A stretch of DNA of 64,000 nt from Closterium sp. NIES-65 (GCA_948144175.1 CANXME010002591.1:2774501-2838500); one strand, 5' to 3'. Positions 9,816-20,597 are shown, counted from the stretch's first letter. Notes: a model not told the origin generated them from the letters alone. Numbers and translations are program-made.

Positions 9816-10724
9816 CCCTGTGGGAACTGTGCTTAGGGCCCACCACTTAGAATTTTTTTTTCCTGCCCTAGCGCCTTGCGCCCTAGCGCCTACCCTAGCG
9901 CCCGCCGTAGCGCCCTAGCGCCTGCCCTAGCGGCCGCCTTAGCGCCCGCCCTAGCGCCTGCCCTAGCGCCCTAGCGCCCGGCGCCCGCCCTAGCGCCCGT
10001 TCGCCGCCCGCGGCCTGTCCGTGCGCTGCCGCCCGTGCGCCGCCGCCCCTGAGCGCCGCCCGTGAGCGCCGCCCGTGAGCACCGCCGGTGAGCGCCGCCC
10101 GTCAGCGCAGCCGCCCGTCAACCGCCGCTGGTGCGCCGCCGCCCGTGACGCCGCCGCCCGTGAGCCGCCGCCCGTGAGCCGCCGCCCGTGAGCCGCTCGC
10201 CCGTGAGCCGCCCGCCCGTGAGCCGCCCGCCCGTGAGCCGCCCACGACGCCGACGCCGCCGACGCTGCCGACGCCGCCCGTGCACCGCCGACGCCGCCGA
10301 CGTCACCCGTGAGCCGCCGACGCCGCCCGTGAGCCGCTGACGCCGCCGTCGCCGCCGACGCCGCCCGTGAGCAGCCGACGCCGCCCTCGAGCCGCCCGTG
10401 CAGCCGCCCCAGCCGCCCGTAAGCCGCCCGTGCGCCGCCCGCGAGCCGCTGCAGCCGCCCGTGAGCCACCCGCGAGCCGCCCCAGCCGCCCGTGCTGTCG
10501 CCCGCATGACGCCCGCGCCGCCCGAGCCGCCCGAGCCGCCCGAGCCGCCCGAGCCGCCCGAGTCGCCTGAGCCGCCCGAGCCGCCCGAGCAGCCTAAGGT
10601 GTCGGCCTCCTGTTCCTGTGGGGGCTGCTGCTGCTCCTGGGCCGCCGTAGCTGCTGTGCTGCTGTGTGGCTGTACTCTTGAGCTACCCGACTCTTCCCGC
10701 CCGGTGAGACTGTCAGCTACTATA
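9816..10724 (+). repeat. Leader of element C: GC-rich tandem repeats
   Basis: 9870-10000 has repeats of CCCTAGCGCCCGCC. 10010-10500 has repeats of GCCGCCCGTGAGC and GACGCCGCC. 10500-10590 has repeats of GAGCCGCCC. The repeat types differ from those of A and B although they occupy the same position. No conserved ORF. Confidence 0.75.
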
Positions 10725-11795
10725 ATGGCCACCCCCAGTGTCCTGTCTTTTGACGCTGAGGGTCGCGCGGTTGACTTTGCAGTCTGGGTCGAGGACCTGC
10801 AGCTGTACTTACTGTGCGATGCGATCGATGAGGTTTCTCTCTTTGACTTTGTCTCTGGCGCTGTCCCTGCCCCTCCTGCTGATGCTGACCCCTCTGTTCG
10901 CTCCAAGTGGGCCACGCGCGATGCTGCTGCACGTCTTGCTGTGCGTCGCCACCTCCCTTCCTCCGAGCGTGCACACTTTAGTCAGTGCAAGACCGCTCAG
11001 GCCTTGTACGACGCTGTAGTTGCGCGCTACTCCTCCCCTTCCTCCGCTACGCTGAGCCGCCTCATGCTACCGTTCCTCTTCCCTGACCTCGCTGCCTTTC
11101 CCACAGTCGCTGACCTCTTTACCCACCTCCGCGCTAGTGACACTCGCTACCGCGCTGCGCTTCCTGCTGAGTTCCGCGCCGCAAACCCTCCTCCCATGTA
11201 CATCACTCTCTACTTTCTAGTCACCCGTCTCCCTGAGTCCCTTCGTGCCGTTAGGGACCAGTTTCTCTCTGTCTGTCCCACCACCCTCACTGTCGACCTC
11301 CTTGAGAAGTCCCTGCTAGCGGCTGAGAAGAGTATCATCGCTGTAGGGGCCTCTCGTGGTGACCCTCGCACCCCCATCTTTGAGGGGTGTTCTCCTTCCC
11401 CCCTACTTCCCTCTGTCGCCTCTGCTGCTGCGGCCGACCTCGTTGGTTTGGAGTCGGTCAGTGCGGCGTCTGCCCCCAGCGGTAGGCGCCGCCCTGGCAG
11501 GGGCAAGGGGGGCAAGGGAGCGGGTGGAGCTAGCGGGGGCGGTGGCGGAGGCGGTGGAGGCGGCGGGGGGAGTGGGGGTGGCAGTGGAGGTGGTGGCGGG
11601 AGTGGAGGTACTAGTGGCGGCGGTGGAGGCGGAGGTGGTGGTGGTGGTGGCGGTGGGAGCGGCGGGGGCGAGGGTGGCGGTGGCGGCGGTGGCGGCGGAG
11701 GCGGAGGTGGCGGTGGTGGAGGTGGTCGGAGTGGCTCGTCCCAGCGGAGCACCACTGGAGGTAGTCAGCGCCAGCAGCAGCAGCAGCAGCAGTAG
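10725..11795 (+). CDS. Copia Gag of element C
   Basis: A 356-residue Gag starting at the ATG aligned with the starts of A, D and H. An in-frame upstream extension is only leader repeat, so this start is preferred. Residues about 1-190 are the conserved gag domain, followed by a basic Arg/Lys/Gly segment (about 245-265) and a glycine run of roughly 70 residues with Ser interruptions. The C-terminus is an eight-Gln run ended by TAG (11793-11795). The same frame continues open into protease, so pol would be made only by readthrough, or the TAG is a decayed CAG. No classical zinc knuckle; the Gly/Arg tail may bind RNA instead (inference). Confidence 0.88.
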   Translation: MATPSVLSFDAEGRAVDFAVWVEDLQLYLLCDAIDEVSLFDFVSGAVPAPPADADPSVRSKWATRDAAARLAVRRHLPSSERAHFSQCKTAQALYDAVVARYSSPSSATLSRLMLPFLFPDLAAFPTVADLFTHLRASDTRYRAALPAEFRAANPPPMYITLYFLVTRLPESLRAVRDQFLSVCPTTLTVDLLEKSLLAAEKSIIAVGASRGDPRTPIFEGCSPSPLLPSVASAAAADLVGLESVSAASAPSGRRRPGRGKGGKGAGGASGGGGGGGGGGGGSGGGSGGGGGSGGTSGGGGGGGGGGGGGGSGGGEGGGGGGGGGGGGGGGGGGRSGSSQRSTTGGSQRQQQQQQQ

Positions 11796-14700
11796 CGCTC
11801 TTGCGACGTCCCCACCCCTCAGCAGCTCCGTGAGTGGTACTCCCAGCGTCAGCGTGGTGGGGCGTTCGGTCCCTGCACCTACGTCCTTCGCACCGGCGAC
11901 CGTGCGGGTGAGCAGTGTGGGGGCACCCACACCGCCCGCCGCTGCTTTGCCCGCTTGACCGACGCTTGGCGCCAGCAGTTTCCGGAGGCCTCTGAGATCC
12001 CCCGCTGGGGAGAGCTGTCTAGGGCTGGTGTAGCTATCTTTGATCTTGACTTTGATGCTATTCTTGCTGCCATGTATGCTGTGTCTTCTAGTGATGAGGG
12101 TGACTGTTACCGGTGTTTCCCGCCCAATCCGGGCATTGAGTCTGCTGCTCTAGGTACTGGTGCGGCTGCTGCCCTAGGTGCTTGCGACGCTGCTGCTCTT
12201 GGTGCTAGTGTGTCTGCGTCCTCAGGTACTGGTGAGTCTGCGCTCTTAGGTACTACGTCGGCTTCGGCCTCCCTCACCTTCACCCTTGACTCTGGGGCGT
12301 CTCGCTCCTTCTTTCGGGACCGCACCACTCTCACGCCGCTTAGTCGGCCGGTTGCGGTGTCCCTGGCTGACCCCTCTGGGGGTCCTGTCCTGTCTCGTTT
12401 CTCCACAGTCCTCCCGTGTCCGGCGGCTCCCTCTGGCACCCTGACTGGTCTCTACCTCCTCTCGTTCTCTACGAACCTGGTGAGTGGTGCTGACCTACAG
12501 GATGGGGGTGTCCACCAGTTCACTCCTGCTCGTCAGCGGGTGACACACTGCACAAAGGCTAGCACAGGTCGCCACCTAGCTACGTTTACACGTCAGCCAG
12601 GGTCGAGCCTGTACACACTGACCACTGCTTCTCCTCCCGGTGCTGAGTCTGGTAGAGTCCCTTCGTCTGGTCAGGCGTTTGCTGCAGCGTCCAGGTCTGG
12701 TCCTGAGTCTGCCCCCTGTTCGTGTCGCCGTCTGTCTCACGAGACTCTCCTCTGGCACCACCGCCTTGGCCACCCCTCTCTGCTTCGGCTCAGAGGCATG
12801 GCCTCCCGTCTTCTTGTGTCTGGTCTCCCCCGGTCCCTCCCTCCCCTTCCTCAGGGCCCTGGCCCTGCCTGTGTCCCCTGTGTCGAGGGGCGCCAGCGTG
12901 CTGCCCCTCACTCCTCCCAGTTTCCTCCGACAGAGGCTCCGTTGCAGACGCTTCACATGGACGTGTGGGGCCTTGCCCGCGTCCGTGGACTCGGTCACGA
13001 GTGCTACTTCCTGTTGGTGGTTGAGGACTACTCGCGTTGCACCACAGTCTTCCCCTTGCGCAGCAAGGGTGATGTCACTGAGGTGCTGATCGACTGGATC
13101 CGCGCAGCTCGTCTCCAGCTCAGGCAGAGCTTTGGCTCGGACTTTCCTGTGTTGCGTCTGCACTCGGACAGAGGCGGAGAGTTCTCCTCTGGCCTTCTGC
13201 GTGCCTTCTGTCGTGCGCGAGGCATCCGCCAGACCTTCACGCTTCCGGACTCACCGCAGCAAAATGGGATTGCAGAGCGCCGCATTGGCATGGTCATGGA
13301 CGTCGCTCGTACGTCTATGATGCATGCGGCTGCCCCCCATTTTCTGTGGCCGTTTGCGGTCAGGTACGCGGCGCATCAGATCAGCCTCCACCCCAGGGTC
13401 TCCAGGCCGGAGACCTCCCCAGCCCTTCTGTGGACGGGGAAGGTTGGCGATGCGTCGGCGTTCCGGGTCTGGGGATCTCGGGCGTTTGTCCGCGACTTGT
13501 CTGCGGACAAGCTGTCCCCTCGCGCTGCTCCATGCGTCTTCCTGGGGTTCCCCCCGACGCCCCTGGGTGGCAGTTCTACCACCCCACCTCTCGACGTGTT
13601 CTGTCCTCCCAGGACGTCACGTTTGACGAGTCAGTGCCCTACTACCGCCTCTTCCCCTACCGCACTCCGTCCCTCCCCCCGCCCCCGCTCTTCTTGGTTC
13701 CAGGTCCCCCCCCGGTAGTCCCCCTCCCCCCTCAGGGTCCTGCCCCTTCAGGTGTGTCCCAGGTAGACGCGGTCGAGCCTGTCGAGGTCACTGGTGACTC
13801 TGGTGCTGCTGCGGGAGCTGAGCCTGGGGGTGCTAAGACTGGAGGTGCTACGCCTGCGGGTTCTGAGCCTGGGGGTGCTGAGCCTGGGGGTGCTGAGCCT
13901 GGAGGTGCTGAGCCTGGGGGTGCTGTGCCTGGGGGTACTGAGCCTGGGGGTACAGAGCCTGGGGGTGCTGAGCCTGGAGGTGCTGAGACTGGGGGTGCTC
14001 CGCCTGGAGGTGCTTCGTCTCGCCGAGAGCCACTCTCCCCTCAGGAGCTACGTGAGTGGTTTGCCACGCGCTGGAGGCGTGCTGCTGGTGCTGGAGGTTC
14101 TTCGGCTGCAGAGGGTACTGCTGCCGAGCGTCCCGGCGGTGCTCGTACTGTGGGTGCTGGAGCTGCTGGGTCTGAGGGTTCTCCTGGAGCAGGTGCTGCT
14201 GAGGGTGTTGACGCTGAGACTGCCGCTGGAGGTCCGACTGGTGGTGCTCCTGGTGGTGCTGCTGGAGGTTCTGGAGCTACTGGAGGTGCTGCTGGAGCGG
14301 GTACTCCTGCTGGGGGTACTGGTGCTGTCCCTGCTGTTTCTGGCGTCGCCGCGCGGCCCCGGCCGTACTTCGTTCCGCTCCTGCAGCAGGTTCTTGGTTT
14401 TACACCTTCTCCTAGTCCTCCTCCTTCTCCCTTAGAGGGTCCACAGCCTGTCTCGTCACAGTCACAGCTACAGCCTGCCTCACCTTTGCCTGCTCCTTCT
14501 CCCTACGCTGGTCCGACTGGAGGTCTTACTGAGCGTCGTGAGCCTGCGTCTCGTCCTGCGTCGCCTGTTCGTACTGCGCGCACTAGTGGTCGTGGTTCGC
14601 GTCAGCGTCCTCCTCCTGTCCCTGGCACGCACCGGATGTCTCTGCATCCGTCTACTGCTCCTCTGCGTGCCCCTTTGCCTTCTCCTCCTGCTTCCTCTCT

Positions 14701-16690
14701 TCCTGCTCTTGCCGACCCGGAGTCGGACTCTCTTCGTGCTGCCAGTCCTACTGTCACGCGTCTTCTTGCTACTGCTGTCACTGACCCTTCTTTCGCGTCT
14801 TCTGCTGCGTCTGCCCTTGTCACTGAGCTCGTCGACTTTGCTGCGCGCTGTCGTCTAGACTACGCTGCTAGTCTTGTCGCTGAGTCTGAGTCTGCCTGTC
14901 CTCCGTCCGTCGGGGGTGAGTGTGCCCTTGGCACGGACGTCCTTGAGGACAGGCAGGAGGAGTTCTAGTGTCTGGCCGCCGCTTCACCTCATCTTGCGTC
15001 TGTACTGCTAGCCCCTGAGGGAGACCCGGATGCACTAGACATCCTGACTCCGCGCTCTTACGCGGAGGTGATAGAGGGTCCCTACTCCTCTCAGTGGCAG
15101 GCAGCTATGGATGCAGAGATGGCTTCCTGGAAGTCCACAGGCACCTACGTCGACGCTGTTCCCCCTCCTGGGGCGAACATCGTCAGTGGCATGTGGATTT
15201 TCAGGGTGAAGCGGCCGCCGGGTTCTCCGCCTGTCTTCAAGGCGCGTTACGTGGCTCGTGGCTTCAGTCAGCGGCAGGGGGTTGACTACTTTCAGACCTT
15301 CTCCCCCACCCCAAAGATGACCACTCTTCGGGTACTGCTGCACGTTGCTGCTCAACGTGACTACGAGCTGCACTCTCTCGACTTCAGCACAGCTTTCTTG
15401 CAGGGCAGCCTGCACGAGGAGATCTGGCTGCGTCGCCCACCTGGCTTCACTGGGTCTTTCCCTCCTGGTACCCAGTGGAGTCTCCGGCGTCCTGTCTACG
15501 GTCTCCGCCAGGCTCCACGTGAGTGGCACGACACACTGAGGACTACGCTTGCGGCACTTGGGTTGGCTCCTTCTACTGCTGACCCGTCGCTGTTTCTGCG
15601 CACCGACACCTCTCTGTCACCGTTCTACATCCTCGTGTACGTCGACGACTTGGTCTTTGCCACAGCGGACACTGTTGGACTCGCTTACGTGAAGTCCGAG
15701 CTGCAGAAGCGACACACATGCACTGACCAGGGTGAACTGCGCAGCTACCTTGGCTTGCAGATCACCCGGGACAGAGCACGCCACACCATTACCCTGACTC
15801 AGTCACACATGGTGCAGCAGGTCCTTCAGCGCTTCGGCTTCACGTACTCCTCGCCTCAGGCCACTCCTCTGCCTACTCGCCACTCGCTCTCAGCTCTGCC
15901 TTCGGATGAGTCCGTAGAGTCGAGTGGCCCGTATGCAGAGCTTGTTGGCTGCCTCATGTACCTGATGACCTGCACACGACCTGACCTTGCATACCCTCTT
16001 AGCATTCTCGCACGCTATGTTGCTCCTGGGAGACACCGACCAGAGCACATGGCTGCAGCGAAGAGGGTGTTGCGCTACTTGTGCAGTACGTCGGGCATGG
16101 GGCTAGTGCTTGGAGGGCGCAGTCCAGTGGTCCTCACTGGGCACGCAGACGCTTCTTGGGCTGACGACCAGGCTACGCAGCGGTCGTCACAGGGTTACAC
16201 CTTCGGCCTTGGTTCCGGCTCTGTCTCGTGGCGGGCTACTCGCTCGTCGTCTGTTCTCGGCTCCAGTTGTGAGGCTGAGATCTACGCCGGGGCTATGGCT
16301 GCTCAGGAGCTTCGCTGGCTCACCTACCTGTTGACCGACCTTGGAGAGCCGCCTCGTTCTCCTCCAGTCCTGTACGTAGACAACAAGGCCATGCTGGCCT
16401 TGTGTGGAGAGCAGCGACTGGAGCACAGGACAAAGCACATTGCTCTCCGCTACTTTCTTGCTTGTGAGCTGCAGCAGCGTGGACAGTTGCGACTTGCGTA
16501 CGTGGCCTCTGAGGCCAACACTGCTGATGTTTTCACCAAGGCACTTGCTCCTTGTGATCATCAGCGTTGCTGCACGCAGCTGGGTCTTGTGCCTGTCTTG
16601 CCTCACTTGCTCACTTCTTGCTCTTGCTTGCTTGACTCTTGTATATCTCTATATATGATCTTGCATGCGAACTGGCCTTGTGGCCCTTGA
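11796..16690 (+). pseudogene. pol of element C (one frameshift, one nonsense codon)
   Basis: Continues the gag frame after the TAG. A Cys/His cluster with spacing CX13CX3HX4C lies at about 11875-11950. The protease motif LDSGAS has its Asp at 12288-12290. The integrase triad is D 12960-12962, D 13167-13169 and E 13275-13277 (35 residues between the last two). A one-base loss in a C run near 13550-13556 shifts the frame. The linker (13790-14350) has AEPGG repeats and one PQELREWFA motif. TAG at 14966-14968 replaces a CAG kept in sister copies. RT and RNase H are open from there on: YVDD is at 15638-15649 and the RNase H motifs at 16140-16540. The reading frame ends at 16690, later than in B, because the usual stop is lost. 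Confidence 0.88.
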
Positions 16691-16804
16691 CCTTGCGCTC
16701 GGAATGTGTGGTGACTTTGTGATCCACCCTCAGCTTTGCTTTGCTTTGCTTTGCTTGACTGGTCTTGTGACCCCTTGTTCTCCCCCACTTTGCCTATGGG
16801 GGTG
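16691..16804 (+). other. 3' UTR and polypurine tract of element C
   Basis: Contains the GTGATCCACCCTCAGCTT block shared with the other copies and ends CTATGGGGGTG just before the LTR, the likely plus-strand primer. Confidence 0.7.
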
Positions 16805-16936
16805 TGTCAGAACATTATACCTTACTTATTTGTGTAGGCTATAGTGGGGTATCCCATAGGGGGTACAACCCAATTAGGGTTTCATATTTGTACTCACTTC
16901 ATTCATAGTTCATCCATTCTCGTTCGCTTCTTCTCA
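16805..16936 (+). repeat. 3' LTR of element C (132 bp)
   Basis: TGTCAGAAC to CTTCTTCTCA, followed by the duplicated CGCAC where element A resumes. Confidence 0.92.
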
Positions 16937-19701
16937 CGCACCGGCGACCGTGCGGGTGAGCAGTGTGGGGGTGCGCACCCCACCGAGCGCTGCTTTGGCC
17001 GCCTGACGGACGTGTGGCGTCACTAGTTCCCGGAGGCCTCCGAGATCACTCGCTGGGACGAGCTGTCTAGGGCGGGTGTTGCCATCTTTGATCTTGACTT
17101 TGATGCTATTCTCTCTGCCATGTATGCTGTATCTATTAGTGACGAGGGTGACTGTTACCGGTGTTTCCCGCCTGATCCGGGCATTGAGACTGCTCCTCTA
17201 GGTACTGGTACGGCTGCTGCCCTAGGTGCTTGCGACGCTGCTGCTCTAGGTGCTGGTGTGTCTGCGTCCTCAGGTACTGGTGAGTCTGCACTCTCAGGTA
17301 CTACGTCGGCTTCGGCCTCCCTCACCTTCACCCTTGACTCTGGGGCTTCTCGCTCCTTCTTTCGGGACCGCACCACACTCACGCCGCTTAGTCGGCCGGT
17401 GGCGGTGTCTCTGGCTGACCCCTCTGGGGGTCCTGTCCTGTCTCGCTTCTCCACGGTCCTCCCGTGTCCGGCGGCTCCCTCTGGCGCCCTGTCTGGTCTC
17501 TACCTCCCCTCGTTCTCGACGAACCTGGTGAGTGGTGCGGACCTACAGGATGCGGGTGTCCACCAGTTCACTCCTGCGCGTCGGAGAGTGACCCACTGCA
17601 CAGAGGCTGGCACAGGCCGACACTTGGCTACGTTCACTCGTCAGCCGGGGTCGAGCCTGTACATTTGACCACTGCGTCTCCTCCAGTTGCTGAGTCTGGT
17701 AGGGTAGCTGCGTCGGGTCAGGTGTTTGCTGCGGCGTCCAGGTCTGGTCCTGAGTATGCCCCCTGTTCGTGTCGTCTCTTGTCTCACGAGACTCTCCTCT
17801 GGCACCACCGCCTTGGCCACCCCTCTCTGCTTCGGCTCAGGGGCATGGCCTCCCGTCTTCTTGTGTCTGGTCTCCCCCGGTCCCTCCCTCCCCTTCCTCA
17901 GGGCCGTGGCCCTGCCTGTGTCCCCTGTGTCGAGGGACGCCAGCGTGCTGCCCCTCACTCCTCCCAGTTTCCTCCGACAGAGGCCCCGTTGCAGACGCTT
18001 CACATGGACGTGTGGGGCCCAGCCCGCGTCCGTGGACAGGGTCACGAGCGCTACTTCCTGCTCGTTGTTGACGACTACTCGCGTTACACCGCAGTCTTCC
18101 CCTTGCGTAGCAAGGGTGACGTCACTGAGGTGCTGATCGACTGGATCCGCGCAGCTCGTCTCCAGCTCAGGCAGAGCTTTGGCTCGGACTTTCCTGTTCT
18201 GCGTCTGCACTCGGTCAGAGGCGGAGAGTTCTCCTCTGGCCTTCTGCGAGCCTACTGTCGTGCGCGAGGCATCCGCCAGACCTTCACGCTTCCGGACTCT
18301 CCGCAGCAAAATGGGATTGCTGAGCGCCGCATTGGCATGGTCATGGACGTCGCTCGTACGTCTATGATGCATGCGGCTGCCCCCCATTTTCTGTGGCCGT
18401 TTGCGGTGAGGTACGCGGCGCATCAGATCAACCTCCACCCCAGGGTCTCCAGGCTGGAGACCTCCCCAGCCCTGCTGTGGACGGTGAAGGTTGGCGATGC
18501 GTCAGCGTTCCGCGTCTGGGGATCTCGGGCGTTTGTCCGCGACTTGTCTGCGGACAAGCTGTCCCCTCGTGCTGCTCCTTGCGTCTTCCTGGGGTTCCCC
18601 CCTGACGCGCCTGGGTGGCAGTTCTACCACCCCACCTCTCGACGTGTTCTGTCCTCCCAGGACGTCACGTTTGACGAGTCGGTCCCCTACTACCGCCTCT
18701 TCCCCTACCGCACTCCTTCCCTTCCCCCACCCCCGCTCTTCCTTGTACCAGGTCCCCCCCAGGTAGACCCCCTTCCCCCTTCCTTGTCTCGCCTCTTCAG
18801 GTGTGTCCCAGGTAGACGCAGTCGAGCCTGTCGAGGTCACTGGTGACTCTGGTGCTGCTGAGGGTGCTGCCGTTGGGGGTGCTGGGCCTGGGGGTGCTAG
18901 ACCTGGGGGTGCTGAGCCTGGGGGTGCTGAGCCTGGGGGTGCTGAGCCTGGGGGTGCTGAGCCTGGGGGTGCTACGTTTGGGGGTGCTGGGCCTGGGGGT
19001 GCTGAGCCTGGGGGTGCTGAGCCGGGGGGTGGTGAGCCTGGGGGTGCTATTTCTGGGGGTGCTGAGCCTGGGGGTGCTACGCCTGGGGGTACTGAGCGTG
19101 GAGGTGCTCCGCCTTGTGGGTCTCCGGGTGCTTCGTCTCGCCGGGAGCCGCTCTCTCCACAGGAGCTGCGCGAGTGGTTTGCCCGGCGCTGGCGCTGTAC
19201 TGCTGGTGCTGGAGGTTCTTCGGCTGCTGAGGGTGCTGCGGTCGAGGGTCGCGGAGGTGCTCGTACGGGGGGTAATAGAGCTGCTGGGCCTGTGGGTTCT
19301 CCTGGAGTTGGTGCTGCTGAGGGTGTTGGCGCTGAGACTACCACCGGCAGTCCTGCTGGGGGTGCTTCTGGTGCTACTGGAGGTTGTGGAGCTGCTGGAG
19401 GTGCTGCTGGAGCGGGTGCTCCTCCTGAGGGTACTGGTGCTGTCCCTGCTGCTTCTGGAGTCGCCACGCGGCCTCGCCCGTAATTTGTTCCACTCTTGCA
19501 GTAGGTTCTTGGTCTTCCACCTTCTACTGGTCCTCCTTCTCCCTTAGAGTTGCCCCAGCCTGTCCCGTCATAGTTGCAGTTGCAGTCTTCCTCCCCTTTG
19601 CCTGCTCCTTCTCCTTACACTGGTCCTACAGGAGGTCTTGCTGAGCGTCGTGAGCCTGCGTCCCGCCCTGCGTCGCCTGTCCGTGCTGCTCGCACTAGTG
19701 G
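16937..19701 (+). pseudogene. gag tail, protease, integrase and linker of element A (broken)
   Basis: Resumes A after element C, in frame with the gag part at 9665 once the duplication is removed. It has the CX13CX3HX4C cluster, then TAG at 17024-17026 (CAG in C), then protease with LDSGAS near 17336. A base loss near 17663 and another near 18775 shift the frame. Integrase is recognisable at 17780-18700, with its HHCC region and D, D, E residues. The linker at 18860-19110 is an AEPGG array. TAA at 19481-19483 follows, and at about 19701 the sequence jumps into the 3' LTR, so RT and RNase H are gone. Confidence 0.88.
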
Positions 19702-19788
19702 TATCCCATAGGGGGTACAAACCAATTAGGGTTTCCTATTTGTATCACTTCCATTCCTTAGTCATTCATTCTCGTTCTCATTCTCACA
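19702..19788 (+). repeat. Partial 3' LTR of element A
   Basis: Starts inside the LTR at TATCCCATAGGGGGTAC and ends CTCACA, followed by the duplication GGCAG. The first 45 or so LTR bases are missing. This is the right-hand breakpoint of the deletion that removed RT and RNase H. Confidence 0.88.
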
Positions 19789-19793
19789 GGCAG

Positions 19794-20346
19794 GCCATTG
19801 GTGAGTGGTTTTCCGCACATAGCAGGTGAGAGATATGATCATAAGAGATGCGTGTGACCTGCAACACCAGACCGGCGTAATGTCTTGTGATGCAAAGCTT
19901 ATGGTGGAACTTACGTGTACTGAAATTTCATGCATACACAGTGTGTTGTACTGTTGCCCCTTGATATGGTCTCATGGTCTGGGCAATAGATGCCCTAGTC
20001 CTGTTAGCTGTGAAATGCCACCACACCACAACAACTCACGGAAGTGAGACGATTCAAGGAAATTGTAGTAAGGGTACACATTCACCCCAACATGTTAGAG
20101 ATTTGTAGACAATATACTATACTGGGGGAGCCCTAATAAAAGCTTTGAGATTGGGGACCTGAGGCCTGGGTCACAGTAACTGCATTGGTATATACAAAAA
20201 GGGGGATGTTTCCTAAAGAGTAGGACCGTTGATAATAAAAGTACATGCTTCTGCCACATGATTCAGTGGTTCTGATTTCAGGTTAACAGATAAGCATCAA
20301 CTGCACGCAACTTTTACTTGAAATGGCCCATACATTGGCAAAACCC
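19794..20346. other. Host flank right of element A
   Basis: Moderately AT-rich single-copy sequence with no ORF of note. It includes a GT-starting splice-donor-like site (GTGAGT at 19801) and lies downstream of the terminal exon at 20347-20544. Confidence 0.5.
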
Positions 20347-20544
20347 CTAAGGAGCAGTTGTGTCCGAGGAACTCTCATTCGTTGATGACAAAGTGGAGGG
20401 AACAGAAGCAGCAGGGCTTGGAGCATGTGGTCTGACTAGTGTCTTCCCCCTGAGCGCTGCCTGGTACCTGTCGTTGATGTCCCTGCCCTTCTTAATTTCT
20501 TGCAGCATGTCCTGCACTCGCTGCTGATTGGCTGATGCTAGTAT
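20347..20544 (-). CDS. Probable terminal exon of a host gene, function unknown
   Basis: On the minus strand an AG acceptor preceded by a pyrimidine-rich stretch (20545-20560) opens a 65-codon frame ending in TAG at 20347-20349. The first half is charged and Gln/Lys/Arg-rich with a helical look ([13 protein letters not shown]). The second half is a Pro/Ser/Thr-rich tail. Composition differs from the surrounding transposons. The preceding intron would hold the GT/GA microsatellite. I do not recognise the protein, and upstream exons could not be placed. Confidence 0.4.
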   Translation of the reverse strand: MLASANQQRVQDMLQEIKKGRDINDRYQAALRGKTLVRPHAPSPAASVPSTLSSTNESSSDTTAP

Positions 20545-20597
20545 CTGTGCACAGAGGCAAGTGGACAAAGGGACAGACGTCAATAGAGGGAGAGAAT

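Larger units (their letters stand above)
9666..16936 (+). mobile_element. Element C: Ty1/copia element inside element A
   Basis: The plus-strand element has LTRs at 9666-9797 and 16805-16936 (132 bp, two differences by eye) and the perfect duplication CGCAC (9661-9665 and 16937-16941). It interrupts A just after the PQQLREWY motif. It carries gag, an in-frame TAG, protease, integrase, linker, RT and RNase H. Pol has one frameshift (about 13550) and one nonsense codon (14966-14968). Insertion was fairly recent. Confidence 0.95.
243..19788 (+). mobile_element. Element A: outermost Ty1/copia LTR retrotransposon, nested and deleted
   Basis: The plus-strand copia element starts with TGTCAGAAC and ends in CTCACA, flanked by a perfect 5-bp duplication GGCAG (238-242 and 19789-19793). 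Its own sequence lies in three pieces: 243-972, 8047-9665 and 16937-19788. The gaps are filled by element B (973-8046) and element C (9666-16936), each with its own target duplication. Order in A: 5' LTR, primer site, GC-rich leader, gag, protease, integrase, linker. RT and RNase H are missing because the linker is joined directly to a partial 3' LTR. Gag and pol carry stops and frameshifts, so A is the oldest member of this nest and cannot move by itself. Confidence 0.93.

Noticed and set aside
13794-14435. Leu-rich ORFs (LVLRELSLGVLRLEVL type) in the pol linkers of A, C, D, G, H and I
   Set aside because: They are the shifted frame of the AEPGG-coding repeat and stop-containing elsewhere.
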